Below are positions 31,434 through 41,985 of a stretch of DNA of 64,000 bases, piece by piece. The DNA is taken from positions 74,196,756 to 74,260,755 of the forward strand of contig CM060731.1 in NCBI GenBank assembly GCA_030704615.1. Reading direction: 5' to 3'. Origin of the DNA: Takakia lepidozioides (Eukaryota > Streptophyta > Takakiopsida > Takakiales > Takakiaceae). The notes below the pieces were generated by a model. It was not told where the DNA came from. It saw only the letters and a list, made by a program, of their open reading frames with translations, and made no database searches. Position 1 is the first letter of the stretch. Every line of letters starts with the position of its first letter. Position numbers and translations under genes: made by a program.

Positions 31434-32869
31434 CTAGCTGCTGAAGCCGGTTGGCCATGCCTTGGTCAACACCCCTGACCTCCGCGTCCTTGGCCACGTT
31501 GAGCTTGCCCTTGGCTGCACCTCGTGGCTGGCCACCTCGTCCCTCTGGGCTGCTCCACCTCGCCCCCGGCCACCATTGTTCCCTTGGAACTGGCCTGGGC
31601 GCAACTCAGGATGCAAACCATAACACTGAGCCTCTCCATGCCCGTGTTTGCCACAATGCCCACACTGTAACTGTGCAGGCTGTGCATGTGCCGGCCCTTT
31701 GCCTCCCTCTGGCAATCCTTCTTGACATGGGGTCCTCCACATGTCCAGCACACCACATCCGCCCGTTGTTGGCCAGCAAATGAAGGGAGAGACCCCTGCA
31801 TCTGAGGTCCTCTCTGCCCTTCCCTGAGCTTCACCTGAGCCCCCTTGTTGCCTTGAGCACGTTGAGGTGGTGGTTGGCTAGGAGCACCACTACCCCGTGG
31901 TGTCTCCTTAGCAAATCCCACCATGACCACTCGTTCCTCCACCATGTTGAGCTCTATCCGCTCTGCCAGCAAAAACACATTTGCTAAGGTGGGTTGGGCC
32001 GCTTGTAGGAGAGTTGCATCCCGCACCCTTCTCCTCAGCTCCTTGTCCAATATCCCATACCAGAATTGGACTGCCTGAGCTTCCGTAACCCCTTGGGTTA
32101 CATTTATCAAGCGCCTCATGCGAGTGAAAGCCTCCCTCAAGCTCTCGGTCGGCTTCCGTTGGAACTCTTGCAAGCTCCGCAACTTCTCTGTCCTCACCCC
32201 TTGGTAGTTCCCTCTCAACTCTTCGAAGAACTCCACAACAGGGTTGAAGGCAGGCACGGGTGCTAGTGCTGGTGCGGTAGTGGCTTGGGTGGACGTCGTA
32301 GCTACTGTACCACCAGTCCCACTGCTGCTTGCTGAGCTGCCGGTGCAGCGGCAGGTGTAGCCACTGCCCTCGTGGCTCTAGTGCCCCTAGTGATGGAGAC
32401 ATAGTCGGGTGACCAGTACATCCTCCACTCCTCGATCTCAACCTCATGCCCCCGCCTGAACTCATGGTAATCATCCATAGGCGGCCCCTCAAGGTGCTGA
32501 AACAGCCCCTTCCATGCCATGAAAGGCGTAAATAGTTGTGGATTGCGCATTTGCTGCAAATCACACCAACTATCAAACTCTTGGATAAAATCATCCAACT
32601 CGATGGTGCCCACCGCCCCAGAGTACCTTCGTGGCCCCTTGGTAGCTCCATACATCTCCTCCATTGTGTCCCACAACAATGGCAAAGAAACAACTTGCAC
32701 CCGGTATGAGTCCTCCTGATTCACAATCCGAATCAGAACCTTCCGTAGAAGACACAGGAGGTGAAGGTGGCCTAAACCGCACACCTCGTCTCGTGTACCC
32801 ACTAGTATCGCTAGTGCTCGAACCGGCACTGTCCCCAGCAACTAGTGGCACCTCCGTGTTGACACTCAA
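31434..32869 (-). pseudogene. gag of the DNMT retrotransposon, with zinc knuckles (frameshifted)
   Basis: Structural protein forming virus-like particles and binding element RNA. Start proposed at 32869 (MSVNTEVPLVAGDSAG). After a frame change: TIELDDFIQEFDSWCDLQQM and YHEFRRGHEVEIEEW. After another: VVEFFEELRGNYQ, SLREAFTRMRRLI and QFWYGILDKELRRR, typical retrotransposon gag. A knuckle CWTCGGPHVKKDC (CX2CX3HX4C) is followed, in yet another frame, by the canonical CGHCGKHGHGEAQC (CX2CX4HX4C). At least three frame changes make this copy non-functional as written. Confidence 0.8.
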
Positions 32870-33549
32870 CCGGTCTCATGAACATGTCCCTAACCCCCTC
32901 TCCACAAGGTAACCGGGTAGAGAACCTGCGGCTTATGGTTTGGAATACTAAGTTCCTAACATAGCCTACACCTGTACCTGCATCCACCGCAAGCACTCCT
33001 ATGGTTGGCTGGTCATCACCTCCAACCTCACCACAGGGAGAAACAATGATGGTCTGGCTGGTCATCACCCCAGCCTCACCATCGACAGCATGCTCTAGGA
33101 CTGGCCGGTGATCAAATCCGGACCAATCACTATAAAAACAAGCGCCCACACAAAACTAGCATGGCGCACAGTCAAGCATGCAGGTATGGAGGGGATCCAA
33201 ACACAAGAAATCAGAACGACAACTCCCCCCACACCAAAAAAACAACTCCACGGTGTTGCTCCTGCAAGGACACCCCAGCCCAAACCGGACTGACTCTTGC
33301 CTCCACCTACGGAAAGGTCTTGGCCTAATGAGAGGGTGGAAACTACGAGGAAGAGAAGCTAAAGCAATGCCTAATGCATGCCCTCATCCCAACACTCTTC
33401 CTCTCCTCTCTTCACCTCACCTGGGGAATCATGAATACTCCAACCGCCCTCCACGAGCTTCAAATTCGGCCTTCCAGACCACATGCCAGTCCTTAGGCAG
33501 TCCACCAGTGCCTCCACGAGTCAGCACAGGCCGTCCACAGGGTGGGCCA

Positions 33550-34575
33550 CCAACAGACCAGCACAGGCCCACACAGCTCACTGGTCACACGTCACCACAG
33601 GCCACTAGGCACAGTCACAGCTCGTCACAGCCTGCCGCACAGCCTGTCACAGAAACAGCCAAGGCCTCAGCACAGCCCCAAAGGCCATGGGCACGGCCTG
33701 TCACGGCCCCTCACAGCCCGTCACAGCCTCAAAGGCCTCAGGCAGGGTCACAGCCCTCCAAAGGCCTCACGGCCTCACAGCCCCTTCACAGCCCAAAGGC
33801 CTCAGGCGCGGCCTGTCACAGCCCTCACAGCCGTCACAGCCCCAAAGGCCATGGGCACGGCCTGTCACAGCCCCTCACAGCCCGTCACAGAGGCCTGCCT
33901 GTCACAGCCACAGCCCGTCACAGCACCCCTCAGGCCGTCACAGCCTCAAAGGCCTCGGGCACGGCCTGTCACAGGCCCCTCACAGCCGCAAAGGCCTCAG
34001 GCACGGCCTTCACAGCCCCTCACAGCCCTCACAGCCCAAAGGCCATGGGCACAGCCTGTCACACCGTCACAGCCCCACAGGCCTGGGCACAGTCACAGCC
34101 CCGCACAGCCCCACAGGCATAGGCAGCCTGTCACAGCCCCATCACAGCCCATCACAGCCTCAAAGGCCTCAGGCACGGCCTGTCACAGCCCCTCACAGCC
34201 TCACAGCCCCAAAGGCCAGCACAGCCACATCACAGCCCCCACAGGCCTCACAGCCTGTCACAGCCCCAAAAAGGCCACTGGCACAGCCTATCACAGCCTG
34301 ACACAGCCGTCACAGCCCCACAGGGCACAGGGCACAGCCTCACAGCCCATCACAGCCCACAGCTTGCCACAGCCCGTCACAGCCCGTCACAGCCGCAAAG
34401 GCCTCAGGCACGGCCTGTCACAGCCCCCACAGCCCATCACAGCCCCAAAGGCACACAGCCTGTCACAGCCCGTCACAGCCCCATCACAGCCCCACACAGT
34501 CACAGCTCACAGCCTATCACAGCCCATCAGCCTGTTGCCACAGCCCGTCACCCACAGCCTGGCACACATGGCCGC
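33550..34575. repeat. CACAGCC-type tandem array inside the retrotransposon leader
   Basis: About 1 kb made almost wholly of TCACAGCC(C) units mixed with AAAGGCC(T/A)CAGGCACGGCC units on the plus strand. Long plus-strand open frames across it only translate the repeat. On the element's sense strand it reads GGGCTGTGA repeats, purine-skewed and G-rich. Confidence 0.85.
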
Positions 34576-36050
34576 TCTGGCAGTTTAGCCATTTCTCCAA
34601 GGGGTTTAGCCACGCCAAGCTAGGGTTTGTGTCTCTTGGACTCTAGGCTTCTTTCCACCGAGCTATGGTGGCTGTGAGGAAATCAGCAAGGTATCCTTGC
34701 TCTTTCGGCTCCCACACACCACCATAGTAGCCCTAAGCCATGAGGTGGTTGCCACAAACCAAGCCTTCTTTCTCACTTAGCCTCCCCAAACACGCCACTA
34801 AACTCAATGGCAAACAACCAAGCCCTGCTGGTTCCCAGCCCTTGTGAGCACTCATTCAAGCACTCTCATTGGCCATAACATCTGTCTTAGAGCCTATTCC
34901 AGCCCTCTACACCTGTTGCTTCAAGAGTTGCGCTCCCTTCAAGCTTGAAGTTGAAACCCCAACTCACATAGGCCCTACAAGTGCTTTTCTTTCACTCCAA
35001 GTGGAAACCAGCCCTAGACCTTCCGTTCTAGCTCTCTAAGGCTTGAAAACAAGAGCCTCAATGGGCTGAAGGCATGCTCCACACATGCCCCACTCTCACC
35101 ATAAGAGAATCAGCTCATTTGCTTCATTTCTTGCATCCACAAACCTGAAAATACAAGCTTCAGCAGGCTGAAAGCATGCTCTACATGCCCTACAGGGAAA
35201 CCAGCCCCTTCCTTCCTTCCTTGCACTCCCACACCTAAAAGTGCAAGCCTTCACCAGGCTGACAGCATGCTCCACACATACATTGCCCTCATAAGGGAAG
35301 TCAGCCCTTCCCTCTTCCTTGCTTGCCCTCCAAGCTTGAAGATGGAAGCTTCAATGAGCTGAATACATGCTCCACACATGCAACCTCTTCACACAGAGAT
35401 ATCAGCCCCCTATCTTGGCTCCTTGGCTCCTTGATGCTCTCTATGACAAACTAAGCACTCCATAGCCTTTGCCAAGCTCCTGAAACCCTAAGGCTTACAT
35501 TTCCAGCCACAAGACACTTCTTGTGGTGCAAGAACTCTTCTTCCAAGCTCTGAAACCCTAGGTGCACATTCCATGGCCTTGCCGCACCTCTTAGCTCATG
35601 TTCCAGCCCTGCTCTTGCCATGACAAGAGCCCTCTCAATGCTGAAGCTCGAGATTGAAACCCAATCTCACCATACTCCACAAAGTGCACTGATTTGCCCC
35701 AAGCAAAATCAGCCCTTTCGCTTGGTCTTGCAATCCTTCACACAATGAAAGCTCGCATTCCCAAGTCCAGTTCTCAGCTTTGCCACCAAAGCCACTATAA
35801 CCTGCTCTTGACTGGTCCTCTTCCCAATCGTGCTTGCTCATGCATGTACACAATCTGAAACCATCAAGGTGCTCTGAAATTACCTGCAGCATGGTGCTTT
35901 CATCTCTGAAGCTGAAGATCGAATGCCAAGGTCTACCACCTCGTAACCCACATCGCCTCCGCTTCTAACAACCAAGAGCTCCATGGTGCTCCTTGCATAA
36001 CAACTTGGTTTCTCTCAATCTCAAGCAAAAACCACAAGTGCTACAACTAA

Positions 36051-36077
36051 CTCGTATCTAGCACTCATAGATACGAG
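36051..36077. promoter_or_regulatory. Perfect 10-bp inverted repeat beside the 5' LTR
   Basis: CTCGTATCTA (36051-36060) and TAGATACGAG (36068-36077) are perfectly complementary around a 7-nt loop, 16 bp inside the 5' LTR block. It lies where a primer-binding or packaging signal is expected. Role is inference. Confidence 0.5.
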
Positions 36078-36092
36078 CTGATCTTTCTCGAG

Positions 36093-36419
36093 TGATAAAG
36101 AAGAAGAATACAAGCACAAGCTCATGCGGGCTCACAAAGCTGAAGCATAAACTCATGCATATATAACCTCATCACTCAAATACAAGTCAAGCCAAGTGCA
36201 CCCCACGCCATGGGGAATCCACACTACGGCGCCATAGCTAGGCGCGGTGAGGCTCAACTCGAGAAAGATGAGCCTCCCGCGCTTGCCGTGAAGATAACCA
36301 CTCCAGGGCCTAAATCTGCCTTGACCCCTGGATTGACACTTGGGCCAATCCCAAATATCAATATGTAAAAACTAGCTATTTCCTAGCTAGTTTCACACTA
36401 GTGGTAAAATAACTTGACA
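36093..36419 (-). repeat. 5' LTR block (B, 327 bp) of the DNMT retrotransposon
   Basis: Identical by eye to 24795-25121. On the sense strand it starts TGTCAAG at the AATC target duplication and ends TTTATCA. The A block that accompanies B at the other end is missing here. Confidence 0.9.
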
Positions 36420-37300
36420 AATCACTCCAAGTAATGGTAACCACTGGTCAGTGGTTAATTCTGATGAAATGCCACGGTGGCAAAATATGGAGTGGTTGGA
36501 AGTGGTTTCAACCACTGAGTAATCCACGTGTAATATGTAATTTTATATTTATTATTCGACATTTGGTCAAATATTTATATTAATAATGATAATATCCGAC
36601 ATGGACGGGTACAGTGATAAATTATGAGTGGTTAAAGACACCTCAGTGATAGGAAGTGGTTGAAACCACTTTCTACTCCACGGGGTAATAATTTGTTTTA
36701 AGATTTTTATCATTTCAAAATATATTATTCCACGTGGACGAGGATAGTATTGGAGTGGATAAAGACCCCCCAGTGATTGGTACCACTTGCATAGTGGTGG
36801 AATGTGAGTGGTTAAGACCCTTTTGTAACTGGAACCACTCTTCAAGTGGGCACTTGTGAGTGGTTACATACACGTGAGTGATTGGTACTACTTCTAGGAT
36901 GGTTGTGAGTGGTTGAAGACACCTCAGTGATGGGAGGTGATTGAAACCACTTGCTACTCCACGTGTAATAATTCAATTTTTATTTAAGATTTATCATTTC
37001 AAAATATATTTAATTATGAACTATATTATTCCACGTGGACGGGGACAGTATACGTAGATCTGGAGTGGTTAAAGACCCCCATTGATTGGTACCACTTTGA
37101 GAGTGGTGTAGAGTTAGTGGTTACAGACCATTTAGTAACTGGAACCACTCGGTTAGTGGTGGGAACCACTCGGTTAGTGGTGGGAACCACTCGGACAGTG
37201 GTTGGAACCACTCGGCCAGTGGTTACGCGTTAGTGATTACATACATACCAGTGATTGGTATTACTTCTGTGGTGAAAAACTTTAGTGGTTTGTGTGTTGA
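36420..37300. repeat. CACTA-type subterminal DNA, right side, with two diverged repeat units
   Basis: Dense GAGTGGTT/AACCACT motifs. A unit of about 280 bp occurs twice (36628-36840 and 36907-37153: AGACACCTCAGTGAT, CCACGTGGACG, GATTGGTACCACTT). A short GGAACCACTCGG array follows at 37140-37225. It continues the sequence type left of the LTR retrotransposon, as expected for an interrupted element. Confidence 0.55.
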
Positions 37301-37493
37301 TGGAAAACCCAAAATCCATCCATCTATCGCTACATTCATCCATCCAGTCATGAGTGAGGGGACTTCGCGTTTTTTTTTGTCTTCCCTGCCATTGGCATCT
37401 GTTTGTTTTCTTTGTGTCGAGTTTGATCGTGAAAGACAAACATGACAGAGCTATGTTTGTTTTCTTATAGTGTCGAGTTTGATCATGAGAGAA

Positions 37494-37860
37494 GACGAGC
37501 GGAGCTGGTGGGATAGGGACAGACATGGACTCAAGACCTAGAATCGGGGCATGAAGGTGTGCATGATGGTGGGACAACCGCGATCGCAAGGTGTGGCTTT
37601 TTCTCAATGTACAATGACGAGCAAAGCTGGTGGGATAGGGGGCAGACAGGGACTCAAGACCTAGAATCGGGGCATGAAGGCGTGCACGGTGATGGGACAA
37701 CCGCGATCGTAAGGTGTGGCTTTTCTCAATGTACAATGACGAGCGGAGCTGGTGGGATAGGGGGCAGACAGGGACTCAAGCCCTAGAATCGGGGCATGAA
37801 GGCATGCACGATGGTGGGACAACTGCAATTGCGGGGTTTGATACTCATGGGAGAAGGAAC
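37494..37860. repeat. Minisatellite, 122-bp unit, about 2.9 copies
   Basis: Units start at 37494, 37616 and 37738 (GACGAGC.GAGCTGGTGGGAT) and are nearly identical; the last is incomplete. The unit contains CCGCGATCG and resembles, in reverse complement, 15517-15575 beside the PPR fragment (CACATTRAGAAAAAGCCACA). Confidence 0.85.
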
Positions 37861-39000
37861 AACATTCTGAATTACAGTAAGAGGTCATGAAAGTGCTTGA
37901 GTGCTATGGAATGGGTGTCTCTGTTGGTGAAGTGTTGCTGGTGTACTGCCTTTAGATGTTGCTCATGCCAGCGATACAATCATTAAAGTAGGGGATGTCT
38001 TGTGTGAAGAGATGGTGAAAGGATTGTTGAACATCTGCTGAACTTAGTTGGAAGGAGGACATGTGGTCTTTATATGAAAGTAAGTCTTACTACCAACGTC
38101 AGCCCCTGACAGAGGTAGGTTCTGTTCCTTTTGTTCTCGCTCAAACTGGGCGCGGGGTCAATGGCCACAAGGCTACGGCAAACAACGTCTTATGAATACA
38201 ATCTCACCCTTAGTTCCTCTCAGATGTGGAAGCGATTGAGCATTTTCATGATGTGTAGGGTTTAGGGTAGGGTTTTGTGTAAAGCAGAGGTAGAGGCAAA
38301 ACCGAGCATGGTTTAGGGTAAATCTAAGAGAGTAAGAGGCTGGGGTGTATGGCGGAGGAATGATCTTTGGAGTGATGAACTGATAGAGAAGGGAGTGTGC
38401 GGGGCTGGACTGAGAGTGAGGGAGAGGCTGGAGAATGGCTCATGAAATGTATATGCTTACAGTGACTGAGATGGTGATTGGTTTATATAACCAAGCCTAT
38501 TACTACTATGATTGGCTTGTGAACTTAAGGCATGAGTGGTTGATTGTTTCATTTCGAACCTGATATGCTTTGAGCCTGGTTCCGGAGTTTTATCTCCAGA
38601 CCTGCAATCTGCTTTTGTGATGAGTTTACAATCTGCATATATGGTGGTAAATGTTATATATCAAACCTTGGTTCTTTCCTAAATGTGAATGACCTGGACA
38701 CTTTGTGAGAAAGATGAATGGCTTACGAGTTGGACTATGTATGGCTTGACTACTGGATTAAATTTCAAAGGGTTAGAACATGTGTTAGGCTTTTAATACT
38801 GAATGGATGTGGGACATTGCTAGGGCGCCAGCATGACATTCCATGCATTCACGCCATTGGATGCCAAACTTTTCTTGGCATGTTGGGCCAAGGTTTGTAT
38901 GCATTCACGAACTGCCGACCTTGCTCGTTGCCCGGTTGACCTTATTTTCCATCATTGCTAACTTTGTGGGGTGGAGGGGCTTGTGTTAGGCTGCATCAAA
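37861..39000. other. No gene recognised
   Basis: Unique-looking, moderately AT-rich DNA between the minisatellite and the TNP1-like exons. No open frame has a family signature. It may be internal or intronic sequence of a CACTA element. Confidence 0.4.
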
Positions 39001-39014
39001 GCGTGCAAAGGAAG

Positions 39015-40205
39015 GGGGGACTGAGGTTGTGGCGAATGCTACTGGTCCACCTACGACATGGTTGCAACAAGGCCCGAATGGCCCATGGGTGCAATCCAGA
39101 GGTGGGCAAACGTGGCTGCAGCAAGGAGCACCTACCTGGCAGCAGCCCATGGCCCCTCCACAGACGACGAACACGTGGTCATGGATTCCAAGTGGGTCCA
39201 ATGGAGGACCCCAAGGAGCTTGGGTACAAGGAGGTGCCCAAACTTGGGGCCCTCCATGCAATGCCGCTGGTGGGCAGTGGGCAGGCCCCCCTTTTATTGG
39301 TGTGTGCCATGAATTCTATGCATCAGGTATGGTAAAACGTACTCATGTACTATACCTTGTTGTTTTGTTGGCATGTAGAAGGGGACTAAAGCAGAGGACC
39401 CTGCCCCAGCCATCGTGAAGGGAGCTGAGAAGAAGTACATGCGAAAAGGAGAGCGTGTAACAGAGCCACTGCTGCCAAAGGCACAAAGTCCTTGACTGAT
39501 GCAAATGGTGACATAACACCAAGTTCTAGCGGGAGTAAGAGTCAGGTGGGCCTCAGGAGGCACCTCTCCATGTAGCAGTTTCCGTACTAGAGATGAGCAT
39601 GCATGCACATGTTGGCTATCAGTTCTGTACAATGTGGCCATTTACATGTTTGGTACTTCAAACTATTAGTAGATGCATTGCTAAATGAAACTGCTAAGGG
39701 GTGTTGGGCGTGATGTTTGCAGGCTGAGAAAGCCGCTCTTGATACTGTCACCAACAGTGCACCAACTGCGGCGCCTTCAAAGGCAACCCCCAAATATCAA
39801 CCCCCTGCCACAGTGGCAGATATTCTTATGCTACCAAAAGTACTCTACATTTCAATGATTGCTTATACTGGGCGGTCCTCATTATCTAGTTTTCAATGTA
39901 CATGTATGTCTTCATGGGTTGATTAATGTGGGTTTTATGGTGGGTGTTGTGTGCAGTTTAAGTTGAAGGACAAAATCAGCATGTATGATCCTCATTTACC
40001 ATGACACAAGGCTGCCAGTGGAATTGTCACTGGTGTGCCTGGCAAAGATACATATCACTGCCGTGTTATACCTGAGGGATTGTGGCGGGTTGAGGTGAAT
40101 GATATCTATATTTCCAATTATGTCTTGCCTCACCCTAACGAGGAAGAGGTCCCACCGCAAACAATGTTGGAGGATGTCGTTGGTCTGAATTGTCTTTGGC
40201 TAGAG
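39015..40205 (+). pseudogene. TNP1/DUF8039-like CACTA accessory gene fragment, exonic pieces with stops
   Basis: The exon-like stretch to 39324 has WLQQGPNGPWVQSRG, GGQTWLQQGAPTWQQ and WVQGGAQTWGPP, a Trp/Gln/Gly-rich repeat, and ends at donor AG-GTATGG. Later pieces follow acceptors GTAG (39378), TTTGCAG (39722) and GTGTGCAG (39956). The last, 39957-40205, reads ASGIVTGVPG, GLWRVEVNDIYISNYVLPHP and TMLEDVVGLNCLWL, resembling the small domain of CACTA-associated TNP1-type proteins. In-frame stops (near 39497 and 40000) show it is dead. It ends abruptly at the LINE fragment. Confidence 0.5.
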
Positions 40206-41207
40206 AAGAGTGTGATGTCTTTTTCTTTTCCCACACTTAGCTCCTTGGTCATGTCTTCAGTGACCCAGGCTGAGCAAAAGCCTTCCCCATCCTCCGGGAA
40301 GCAAAAGTTAGTGTAATCGTCAAAGAAAGTATAGACGAGCGGGGTCACACAGATCGCTGCCCTGTCTCTCGCATAAACCGATCCTGGGGCCCAACCAGTC
40401 AAAGGCCTATTTTTGAAGGAGTGCAGCTCGAGGAAGGAAATCGCCAGGCTGGTGCTGTCCAAGAGTTGTAGCTCTTCTTGCGAGAAAGAGAACGAGGCCC
40501 AAGCTTCCTTCATCCTGACTGGGTGAAGATCATATGGCTGGTTGGGATGAACCCATTTGGACTTGTCTTCACTTCGTTTCCTTTTTTTGGAGGACTGGCC
40601 TGCCTGAAGCCTTTCTGCATCCGATTCCAGGGAGACTTGCATTGTAGTATCTGGAGCCACCAGGTTAAATGAAGAGCATGGTTTGTCGTTTGGCATGCAC
40701 GAGGGCTTGGAGGATTCAGAGCTTTTTTGCTTGCTGAGCTTTGGGCAGTTGGAGCGAATATGGCCTTCTCCATTGCAGATGACGCAGATCGTAGAGATGA
40801 GTTCTTCTTTGATTGTGACCCCAATCATGGATCCAGGGGAAGAGGAAGACCTTGACCGCAGACAACTGCGTGTTGAATTTTAGAGCCAGCTCTGCTTCCT
40901 CCGATGAACTGAAAAGGGCCAAATAGAAACCTCTACCCATGAAGAGGCAATAGTGATGGGGAAGACCTCCCTCCGCTCCGAGGTGCTCCACTATCCAAGT
41001 GCGTACCGAACTCCTGGATTTAAGTTTCCCAGGGAAATAGATGAGGATCCCTCTTTGCGTGAGTTTTACCATCTGCGTTTTGAGTTTTCCCTTGTCCAAT
41101 TGCAGAACTGGCTGATTGGTGACCATCTTGGGTATGGAGTCGTCCCATAATGCATCCTCTGCCCTGGGAGATTGCATGTATGTGGATGGGCTTGGGCCTT
41201 TACCCAA
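40205..41207 (-). pseudogene. LINE ORF1 N-terminal part with RRM-like region and zinc knuckle
   Basis: ORF1 of plant L1-type elements is an RNA-binding protein. The frame from 41207 has ILIYFPGKLKSRSSVRTWIV and FYLALFSSSEEAELALKF, like the DUF4283/RRM-type domain. After a frame change near 40830 it has CVICNGEGHIRSNC (CX2CX4HX4C, 40786-40745), a basic stretch KKRKRSEDKSK, then FFDDYTNFCFPEDG. The coding stops at the TNP1-like sequence near 40205. Orientation and order fit the missing 5' part of the LINE at 19274-23493. Confidence 0.7.
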
Positions 41208-41407
41208 AATGGAATCCCCCGAACCGTTGGAAGTCAGATAATTTTTAACAATCCATTTTGCCTTCCCTCTGCTTACCGCTTACCTTTGAATTTCCAGCTT
41301 TGCAATAAACAAAGGGATGACGAGAAGCTGGAGACTCCAGCATCTCACTTTTTTGAAGTTGCAAAATCAAACAAAAACTCTAGTATTATCTAACATCATA
41401 CACTAAT

Positions 41408-41575
41408 CGGTATCCGAACCTGAGACCCCACATGCATGACCATGTATGTCTGACTATGCATGAAGATGGGCATCCACTGAGCTTCTCAGGACTTCGAAAT
41501 TTTTTGAAGTGGCAGCGCAACAACCTCAGTTGCAGAGCTGTTGAGATTCGATCCTGAAACCTTCGTATAAAATGG
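41408..41575 (-). mobile_element. tRNA-derived SINE, family 2, copy 2 (5' truncated)
   Basis: The minus strand has the B box GGATCGAATCTC followed by CAACAGCTCTGCAACTGAGG and the same 3' body as 17650-17800. The A box is not visible, so the 5' end is missing. Confidence 0.5.
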
Positions 41576-41579
41576 ACTA

Positions 41580-41985
41580 ACCAGAGTTACATGAGAAACC
41601 GGGGTTACAAAGGGTTACACCGATCGTAGGGTTACACTACCGGAGTTACATCGACCAGGGTTACACTACAAGCGCCTCCCATCAAGAATCAAAACCTAAA
41701 CCTCGCCACCTACAACACTATCACCTTACCACCATGCTACCAACCGCAGCTTGCAACCCACTTGGATTCTTAAGTAGTTAATAGTGAAACTGAGATTTGA
41801 CAGGCCCCTGCCGGAGGAGCCCATGCTGCAAAAATACTGTCAGATGACACGCGTCCGTTAAGTTCTTACATTATTCCTATTGTCTTCAGTCAATAATTAT
41901 GTGATACAAGAAGGGTCCAATATAATAATATAATAAAATTAAATAATGTCAATAAGCATTGACAGTATTATGTCAGAGATTTCCA
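41580..41985. other. GGTTACA-rich stretch and unassigned AT-rich DNA
   Basis: GGGTTACA/GAGTTACA recurs about six times between 41586 and 41668. Around 41930-41965 an R1-like end (CATTGACAGTATTATGTCAG) is visible. No gene. Confidence 0.4.

Larger units (their letters stand above)
32870..36092 (-). other. 3.2 kb leader of the DNMT retrotransposon
   Basis: Between the 5' LTR block and gag there is no recognisable gene, only repeats: a CACAGCC-rich array (33550-34575) and a semi-regular repeat of roughly 110 bp (about 35040-35400, with GCATGCTCCACACATGC). A usual tRNA primer-binding site (TGGTATCAGAGC or similar) is not evident just inside the LTR. Confidence 0.6.
24606..36419 (-). mobile_element. 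11.8 kb Ty3-type LTR retrotransposon encoding a DNA methyltransferase and a PHD finger
   Basis: Flanked by AATC on both sides (24602-24605 and 36420-36423). Sense is the minus strand: 5' LTR block 36419-36093, long leader, gag, protease, cytosine-5 methyltransferase, RT, RNase H, integrase with C-terminal PHD finger (stop at 25571), polypurine tract AGGGGGCGAT, 3' LTR blocks to 24606. Order PR-RT-RH-IN places it in Ty3/gypsy. The 327-bp LTR blocks at the two ends look identical, which implies a recent insertion. Coding is nevertheless broken by many single-base frame changes in gag, PR and DNMT, while RT-RNase H is a clean frame. It is inserted in CACTA-type DNA. Confidence 0.92.

Noticed and set aside
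33178-34588. Two long plus-strand open frames (314 and 348 codons) rich in Ser, Pro, Gln and His
   Set aside because: They only translate the CACAGCC tandem array in overlapping frames and lie antisense to the retrotransposon leader.
37364-37385. CGCGTTTTTTTTTGTC as the mate of CACTAGAAGAAAAACGC
   Set aside because: Only the inner CGCGTTTTT matches; the terminal TCTAGTG is absent, so it cannot be called a terminus.
37451-37472. TTTTCTTATAGTG as the right CACTA terminus
   Set aside because: The surrounding 35 bp are a local duplication of 37410-37445, and the next bases give no matching target duplication.
37494-37860. CRISPR-like regular repeats
   Set aside because: Units are contiguous 122-bp repeats without spacers in a plant genome; it is a minisatellite.
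38134-38163. String CAAACTGGGCGCGGGGTC shared with 48450-48478
   Set aside because: Too short to define an element; flanks do not align clearly by eye. Noted in case it marks a transposon end.
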